From assembly GCA_023701365.1 (NCBI GenBank), contig JAMPXD010000007.1, positions 1-44,754 on the forward strand: 44,754 nt of DNA. Reading direction: 5' to 3'. The notes beneath the pieces were generated by a model, which saw only the letters and a program-made list of their open reading frames with translations, ran no database searches and was not told the origin of the DNA. Made by a program: the position numbers and the translations under genes. How positions within the stretch are numbered: the stretch's first letter is position 1; each line of letters starts with the position of its first letter. Positions 40,258 to 44,754 of the stretch are shown here, in pieces. Source of the stretch: Geobacteraceae bacterium. Lineage in GTDB: Bacteria > Desulfobacterota > Desulfuromonadia > Geobacterales > Geobacteraceae.

Positions 40258-42945
40258 ATGACACAACAAACCAAGCCACGCCCGACCCTCTACCTGATCG
40301 ACGGCTCCTCCTACATCTACCGGGCCTACTTCGCCATCCGCCACCTCTCCTCCCCCAGCGGCTTCCCCACCAACGCCCTGTACGGCTTCACCCAGATGCT
40401 CCTCAAGGTGCTCAAGGAGCGCCGGCCCGACCATGTCGCGGTGGTGTTCGACGCCGGCCGGCTGACCTTCCGCAACGAGATCTACCCCGAGTACAAGGCG
40501 AACCGGCTGGCCATGCCGGACGACCTGCGCCCCCAGCTCGCCCCGATCAAGGAGATGGTGCGCGCCTTCAACATCCCGGCCCTGGAGCTGGCAGGTTTCG
40601 AGGCGGACGACATCATCGCCACCATCGCCCGGGAGTGCGAGGAGCGGGGGCTGGCGGTGGTGGTGGTGACCGGCGACAAGGACCTGATGCAGATCGTCAC
40701 CGGCAACGTGCGCCTCTTGGACACCATGAAGGAGAAGGAGAGCGGCATCCCCGAGGTGGAGGAGCGGTTCGGCGTGGAGCCCGGGCGGGTGATCGACATC
40801 CTGGGGCTCGCCGGGGACAGCTCCGACAACATCCCCGGGGTCCCCGGCATCGGCGAGAAGACCGCCATCAAGCTGATCCGGGAGTTCGGCACCCTGGACG
40901 CGCTTCTGGAAAGGGCCGGCGAGGTAAAGGGGAAGATGGGGGAGAAACTGCGGGAGTTCGCCGGGCAGGCCCGCCTCTCCCGGCAGCTCGCCACGGTGGA
41001 GCGGAGCGTCCCGCTTGAATGGAGCTATGACGAGCTGGCGCTCTCCCCCCCGGACACCCGGCGGCTGGGAGAGCTGTTCAAGGAGTACGGCTTCACCACC
41101 CTGATGAAGGAGCTGACCGGCGCCGCCACCCTCGCCACCGACCAGTACCGCACGGTACTGGAGGAGGCCGCCTTCCAGGAGCTTATGGAGAGGCTCCGGG
41201 CGGAGGAGCGGTTCGCGGTGGACCTGGAGACCACCAGCCTCAACTCACTGGAGGCGGAGATCGTCGGGATATCCTTGAGCCTCCGCGACCACGAGGCGTT
41301 CTACATCCCGGTCGGCCACCGCTACCCCGGCGCCCCCGGGCAGCTCCCGAGGGAAGAGGTGCTGGCGGAGCTGGCGCCGCTCCTGACCGACCCGGCGAAA
41401 CGGAAGATCGGCCAGAACCTCAAGTACGACTACCAGGTGCTGCGCCGGGCCGGGGTTGAGATGGAGGGGGTCTGGTGCGACACCATGATCGCCTCCTACC
41501 TCCTCAACCCGGTCCGCTCCAGCCAGGGGCTCGATTCCCTGGCACTGGAGTTCCTCGACCACAAGATGGTCTCCTACGCCGAGGTGGCCGGCACCGGGAA
41601 GGAGCAGAAGAATTTCTCCCAGGTGGAGGTGGAGCGGGCCTCCACCTATTCCTGCGAGGATTCCGACGCTGCCTTCCTGCTCCACCGGTTGTTCCTGCCG
41701 CGCCTCGGGGAGCTGGGGATGGAGCGGCTCTTCTTCGAGGTGGAGATGCCGCTCGTCAAGATCCTGGCGGAGATGGAGCTGGCCGGGGTGAAGCTCGACC
41801 TCAAGCTCCTGCGCAAGCTCTCGGACGGCTTCGGCGAGCAGCTCGCCCTCCTGGAACGGGAGATCTACCGGCTGGCCGGCGGCGAGTTCAACATCAACTC
41901 CCCCAAACAGCTGGGGGAGGCGCTGTTCGTCAGGATGGGGCTCCCCACCGGCAAGAAGACCAAGGGGAAGTCCGGCTTCTCCACCGACATCTCGGTCCTG
42001 GAGGGGCTGGCGGAGGAGCACGAGATCATCCGCCAGATCCTCCAGTACCGGAGCCTTTCAAAGCTGAAGTCCACCTACACCGACGCCCTCCCCAAGCTGG
42101 TGGAGAGCTCCACCGGCAGGGTCCACACCTCCTACAACCAGGCGGTGACCAATACCGGCCGGCTCTCCTCGTCCGAGCCGAACCTGCAGAACATCCCGAT
42201 CCGCAGTGAGGAGGGGCGCAAGATCCGGCGCGCCTTCGTGGCCGAGCCGGGAAGCCTGCTACTGTCGGCCGACTATTCCCAGATCGAGCTGCGGGTTCTC
42301 GCCCACCTCTCCGGGGACCGGGTCTTCTGCGACGCCTTCGCCCGGGACGAGGACATCCACACCCGGACCGCCAGCGAGGTGTTCGACCTGTTCCCGGAGA
42401 TGGTCACCCCGGAGATGCGCCGCCAGGCCAAGACCATCAACTTCGGGGTGATCTACGGCCAGGGTGCCTTCAGCCTGGCAAAGCAGCTGGGGGTGGCGCC
42501 CAGGGTGGCCAGGGAATTCATCGACAACTACTTCGCCCGCCACAGCGGGGCACAGCTGTTCCTGGAAAGCTGCGTGAAAACCGCGGAGGGACAGGGGTAC
42601 GTCACCACCCTGCTCGGCCGGCGGCTGCCGATCCCCGACATCATGAGCAGCAACGGCAACGTCCGCGCCTTTGCCCAGCGCAACGCCGTCAACTACCCGA
42701 TCCAGGGGTCGGCGGCGGACATTATCAAGCAGGCGATGGTGAACGTCTTTGCCCGGATAAGGCGGGAGGGGCTCGCCAGCCGGCTGATCATGCAGGTCCA
42801 CGACGAGCTGGTGTTCGAGGTGCCGGAGGGGGAGCGGCTCGCCATGGAGCTGCTGGTGCAGCACGAGATGGAGCATGCCGTGGCGCTGCGGGTCCCGCTC
42901 AAGGTGGATATCAACTTCGGCCATAACTGGAGCGAGGCGCACTAA
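40258..42945 (+). CDS. polA: DNA polymerase I
   Basis: An 895-residue polymerase with three domains. The 5' nuclease occupies residues ~1-300 (YLIDGSSYIYRAYFAIR, VFDAGRLTFRNEIYPEYKAN, GFEADDIIAT, GDSSDNIPGVPGIGEKTA). The 3'-5' exonuclease (~310-500) keeps its catalytic FAVDLETTSL and DTMIASYLLNP. The polymerase (~520-895) has motif A SADYSQIELRVLAHLSGD, motif B RRQAKTINFGVIYG and motif C MQVHDELVFEVP. It fills gaps in repair and removes RNA primers. All three activities look intact. It marks the return to core chromosome after the defence region. Confidence 0.98.
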   Translation: MTQQTKPRPTLYLIDGSSYIYRAYFAIRHLSSPSGFPTNALYGFTQMLLKVLKERRPDHVAVVFDAGRLTFRNEIYPEYKANRLAMPDDLRPQLAPIKEMVRAFNIPALELAGFEADDIIATIARECEERGLAVVVVTGDKDLMQIVTGNVRLLDTMKEKESGIPEVEERFGVEPGRVIDILGLAGDSSDNIPGVPGIGEKTAIKLIREFGTLDALLERAGEVKGKMGEKLREFAGQARLSRQLATVERSVPLEWSYDELALSPPDTRRLGELFKEYGFTTLMKELTGAATLATDQYRTVLEEAAFQELMERLRAEERFAVDLETTSLNSLEAEIVGISLSLRDHEAFYIPVGHRYPGAPGQLPREEVLAELAPLLTDPAKRKIGQNLKYDYQVLRRAGVEMEGVWCDTMIASYLLNPVRSSQGLDSLALEFLDHKMVSYAEVAGTGKEQKNFSQVEVERASTYSCEDSDAAFLLHRLFLPRLGELGMERLFFEVEMPLVKILAEMELAGVKLDLKLLRKLSDGFGEQLALLEREIYRLAGGEFNINSPKQLGEALFVRMGLPTGKKTKGKSGFSTDISVLEGLAEEHEIIRQILQYRSLSKLKSTYTDALPKLVESSTGRVHTSYNQAVTNTGRLSSSEPNLQNIPIRSEEGRKIRRAFVAEPGSLLLSADYSQIELRVLAHLSGDRVFCDAFARDEDIHTRTASEVFDLFPEMVTPEMRRQAKTINFGVIYGQGAFSLAKQLGVAPRVAREFIDNYFARHSGAQLFLESCVKTAEGQGYVTTLLGRRLPIPDIMSSNGNVRAFAQRNAVNYPIQGSAADIIKQAMVNVFARIRREGLASRLIMQVHDELVFEVPEGERLAMELLVQHEMEHAVALRVPLKVDINFGHNWSEAH

Positions 42946-42951
42946 AGGCAG

Positions 42952-43040
42952 TTTTGAGTTTTGAGTTTTGAGTTTTGAGTTAACATCAAGATCGCGAATC
43001 CCGAATCCCGAATCCCGAATCCCGAATCCCGAATCCCGAG
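42952..43040. repeat. Two adjacent 7-base tandem arrays (TTTTGAG x4, CGAATCC x6)
   Basis: TTTTGAG is repeated about four times at 42952-42981 and CGAATCC about six times from 42995, both perfect. They fill the polA to L,D-transpeptidase spacer and end seven bases before the next ATG. Array length may therefore change translation of that gene. Confidence 0.92.
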
Positions 43041-43046
43041 AACCGG

Positions 43047-43916
43047 ATGAGATACGTCTGCATACTCATCGCTATTTTTTCCTCTCTGCCGCTGCCGGCG
43101 CATGGCGGGACCTATCCCGGCGACATGGAAATTGTCGGGATCGTCAAGAAGCATAAGGTCCGGCAGGGAGAGTCCCTCATCGAGCTCGCCCGCAGCTACG
43201 ATCTTGGCTACAATGAAATCGCCGCGGCAAATCCGAACCTCGACCCGTTCGTTCCCCCGACCGGGGCAACGGTCGTCATTCCCACCGCCTGGATCCTGCC
43301 CGCTGCCGTCGCGCCGGAAACCGTCGTCATCAACCTTTCCGAGATGCGCCTTTACTATCTGTCAGACCATGAGCAGAGCAGCCTCCTGGCGACTTTTCCG
43401 ATCGGCATCGGCAAAGAAGGGAGCGCAACACCTGCGGGGGACTACCGGATAGTCGAGAAGGCGGCCAATCCCTCCTGGACCGTCCCCTCGTCGATAAGAA
43501 AGGAGAAACCCTGGCTTCCCCGGGTGGTTCCCGCCGGTCCCGAGAACCCCCTCGGCAGCCATGCCCTGCGGCTCTCTGAAGGGTCTATCCTGATCCATGG
43601 CACCAACAGGCCGTTGGGGGTGGGGAGGCGGGCCAGTCACGGCTGCCTCCGGCTCTATCCGGAGGATATTCCCCGGCTGTTCGCGCTGGTTTCCATCGGC
43701 ACGGAGGTCGCCGTGGTACGGGAGCCGGTGAAGGTGGGGAGCAAGGGGAGACGGGTCTACATCGAGGTGCACCGGGACGATGAGCTGAAGATGGACTATG
43801 GCCGGGAGGCGAACCGGCTGCTGGCCGACCGGGAACTGCTGGAAAGGGTCGATGGCGGGAAGCTCGACGCGGCCATCCTGGAGAAGAGGGGTATCCCGGT
43901 CGACATTACGAAATAG
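43047..43916 (+). CDS. LysM domain L,D-transpeptidase
   Basis: A 289-residue exported enzyme. A signal peptide (residues 1-19, ending PAHG) is followed by a LysM peptidoglycan-binding domain at ~35-79 (KHKVRQGESLIELARSYDLG, NPNLDPFVPP) and a YkuD catalytic domain at ~92-230. The active site is H184 in ILIHGTNRPLGVG and C200 in RASHGCLRL. It forms 3-3 peptidoglycan crosslinks or attaches lipoproteins to the wall. A neighbouring Lpp-like lipoprotein is convergent with it, a possible substrate partner as in Ybi-type enzymes of E. coli. No ribosome-binding site is visible; the CGAATCC array occupies that position. Confidence 0.94.
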   Translation: MRYVCILIAIFSSLPLPAHGGTYPGDMEIVGIVKKHKVRQGESLIELARSYDLGYNEIAAANPNLDPFVPPTGATVVIPTAWILPAAVAPETVVINLSEMRLYYLSDHEQSSLLATFPIGIGKEGSATPAGDYRIVEKAANPSWTVPSSIRKEKPWLPRVVPAGPENPLGSHALRLSEGSILIHGTNRPLGVGRRASHGCLRLYPEDIPRLFALVSIGTEVAVVREPVKVGSKGRRVYIEVHRDDELKMDYGREANRLLADRELLERVDGGKLDAAILEKRGIPVDITK

Positions 43917-43932
43917 GGTGCCGGAAAACCAA

Positions 43933-43960
43933 GGGCCGCGGGCTCCGAGAGCCGCGGCCC
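43933..43960. terminator. GC-rich hairpin between convergent genes
   Basis: GGGCCGCGGGCTC and GAGCCGCGGCCC pair around CGA. There is no T-run, so this is a weak or factor-dependent terminator shared by the L,D-transpeptidase and the Lpp-like gene. Confidence 0.55.
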
Positions 43961-43977
43961 GGGGGCCGGCCGCCGGA

Positions 43978-44412
43978 TCATTTCTTCTGTTCCAGCTCGA
44001 AGGCCTTGACCGCCTTTTGTGCGGCCGTTTCCGCCCTGGTCGCCGCTTCTCCCGCCTTGGCCGCCGCGGCCTCGGCCCTGGTTGCCGCGGCTTCTGCCCT
44101 GGCTGCCGCGGCTTCTACCTTGGCTGCTGTGGAATTGGCCTTGGCCGAAGCTTCCTCAGCCGCTTTCATCGCCTTCTGGATCTGCCCCTTGGCCTCCTCC
44201 AGCTCTTTTCTCACCCCCTGCAGGTCGGCTGACTGGGCATCGACCTTTTTCGTCAACTCCCCCAGCCTGTCATCGACCGCCGCCATCCTGTGCTCCAGCT
44301 TCGCGATCCTTTCGGCCAGTGGCTCCGCCTGCTGCCGCACGTAAGATTTCGTAGCGCAGCCGAAAGAGAGCAGGGCGCACAGCCCGATCACCACTCCACG
44401 CACTCCATTCAT
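43978..44412 (-). CDS. Lpp-like alanine-zipper lipoprotein
   Basis: A 144-residue lipoprotein. The signal (MNGVRGVVIGLCALLSF) ends in the lipobox SFGC. The mature part is one long coiled coil: a heptad region (LAERIAKLEHRMAAVDDRLG) followed by Ala-rich repeats (AAARAEAAATRAEAAAAKAG) in 7-residue steps. It ends in FELEQKK. E. coli Lpp ends in a Lys that L,D-transpeptidases join to peptidoglycan; here two terminal Lys and the convergent L,D-transpeptidase suggest the same. The start is ATG 44412 with AAGGAGGA; a start ten codons upstream is unlikely. Confidence 0.85.
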   Translation of the reverse strand: MNGVRGVVIGLCALLSFGCATKSYVRQQAEPLAERIAKLEHRMAAVDDRLGELTKKVDAQSADLQGVRKELEEAKGQIQKAMKAAEEASAKANSTAAKVEAAAARAEAAATRAEAAAAKAGEAATRAETAAQKAVKAFELEQKK

Positions 44413-44498
44413 CGCGATTCCTCCTTTTCCGCTATTATCCACCCAGTATCAGGATACCTCCGGATTGGCCATAGTCAAATTTCAACATAACAACGGCA

Positions 44499-44646
44499 AT
44501 TGGACACGGATTTACACGGAAAAAGCGGATTAACGCCGATAAATCAGAGACATATCCTGCTTTAATACCACAACCTTTGGGTTAATGGTCACAATGGTTT
44601 AAATCCGTGAAAATCCGTACAAATCAGATTTGATCCGTGTTCAAAT
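44499..44646. repeat. Interspersed inverted-repeat element (ACACGGATTT type)
   Basis: The left end TTGGACACGGATTTACACGG and the right end, ending GATCCGTGTTCAA, are inverted copies, each with a second inner CACGG/CCGTG unit. It is about 148 bases long and non-coding. It takes up most of the gene-free stretch 44413-44754. Confidence 0.75.
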
Positions 44647-44732
44647 GCTTTTTCAGGTTCAAGGGTTTCCCCGGACCGGGGACTGAGGGACACTTCCCCG
44701 GGGAACGGGGAAGGCATGGCCCGGGCAGACAG

Positions 44733-44754
44733 AAAAAAAGCCGCTCCCGCCGGC
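44733..44754 (-). terminator. Partial terminator cut by the window end
   Basis: Seven A followed by GCCGCTCCCGCCGGC reads on the minus strand as a GC-rich arm ending in seven T. The other arm would lie beyond the window and would close a minus-strand gene there. Confidence 0.4.

Noticed and set aside
42995-43040. CGAATCC array considered as a CRISPR
   Set aside because: The repeat units are seven bases and directly adjacent, without spacers or cas genes.
42968-43156. Small plus-strand frame starting in the heptamer arrays
   Set aside because: Its translation is the repeat itself (PNPESRI) and it overlaps the signal peptide of the L,D-transpeptidase.
44019-44354. Plus-strand frames opposite the Lpp-like gene
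   Set aside because: The translations are Pro/Trp- or Ala-rich shadows of the Ala-zipper repeat; the minus strand has a lipobox and a strong ribosome-binding site.

Overview
The window looks like chromosome of a GC-rich Desulfuromonadota bacterium close to Geobacter. The basis is the gene content (periplasmic nitrate reductase beside an octaheme c-type nitrite reductase, a HEAT/HD-domain gene pair, an Rrf2 regulator beside cysK, orphan larE), the codon bias, and spacers filled with short degenerate word repeats such as TTTTGAG and CGAATCC runs. No rRNA, tRNA or CRISPR array was seen.

Layout. (1) 1-4.5 kb: the end of a nitrate-to-ammonium module, napA (5' end missing), a small napB, a napF-like four-cluster ferredoxin and an octaheme nitrite reductase, closed by a strong terminator. 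(2) 4.6-9.9 kb: typA/bipA, then a HEAT-repeat protein and an HD-domain protein that seem to share a related N-terminal domain. (3) 9.9-22.0 kb: a minus-strand polymorphic-toxin island, partly AT-rich. It holds a 1550-residue secreted RHS/YD-repeat protein without the usual RHS core, two separately secreted 'tip' proteins (signal peptide + RHS core + toxin), a secreted papain-like protease with the same tail domains as the RHS protein, a barstar immunity gene, further immunity-like genes, a headless toxin fragment, a frameshifted Imm8 gene and a decayed fragment of a repeat domain. (4) 22.2-28.2 kb: housekeeping genes on the minus strand (pabB-pabC fusion, TIGR02757, dtd, macrodomain, nfo, HIT, dapF), several joined by 4-base overlaps. 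(5) 28.3-32.5 kb: Rrf2 regulator, cysK, larE, hsp20 and small genes. (6) 32.6-40.2 kb: an accessory defence region with radC, type III restriction-modification (mod, res), a two-gene ABC-type ATPase + TOPRIM-like pair, a tiny Cys-rich ORF and a small HTH gene. (7) 40.3-44.8 kb: polA, a LysM L,D-transpeptidase and an Lpp-like lipoprotein.

The most notable part is the toxin island. In ordinary Rhs proteins the cage, core and toxin are one chain. Here the chain is broken just before the strand starting QVFFYHTD. The cage half ends in ASH-like, B-repeat, PKD and a C-terminal module, and the core-toxin half is a separate gene with its own signal peptide. The same '[B-repeat-PKD-C-terminal module protein] then [secreted core-toxin] then [immunity]' order occurs twice, once behind the RHS cage and once behind the papain-like protease. 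This suggests a bipartite secreted toxin system with exchangeable tips. The split is read from the sequence; reassembly in trans is inference.
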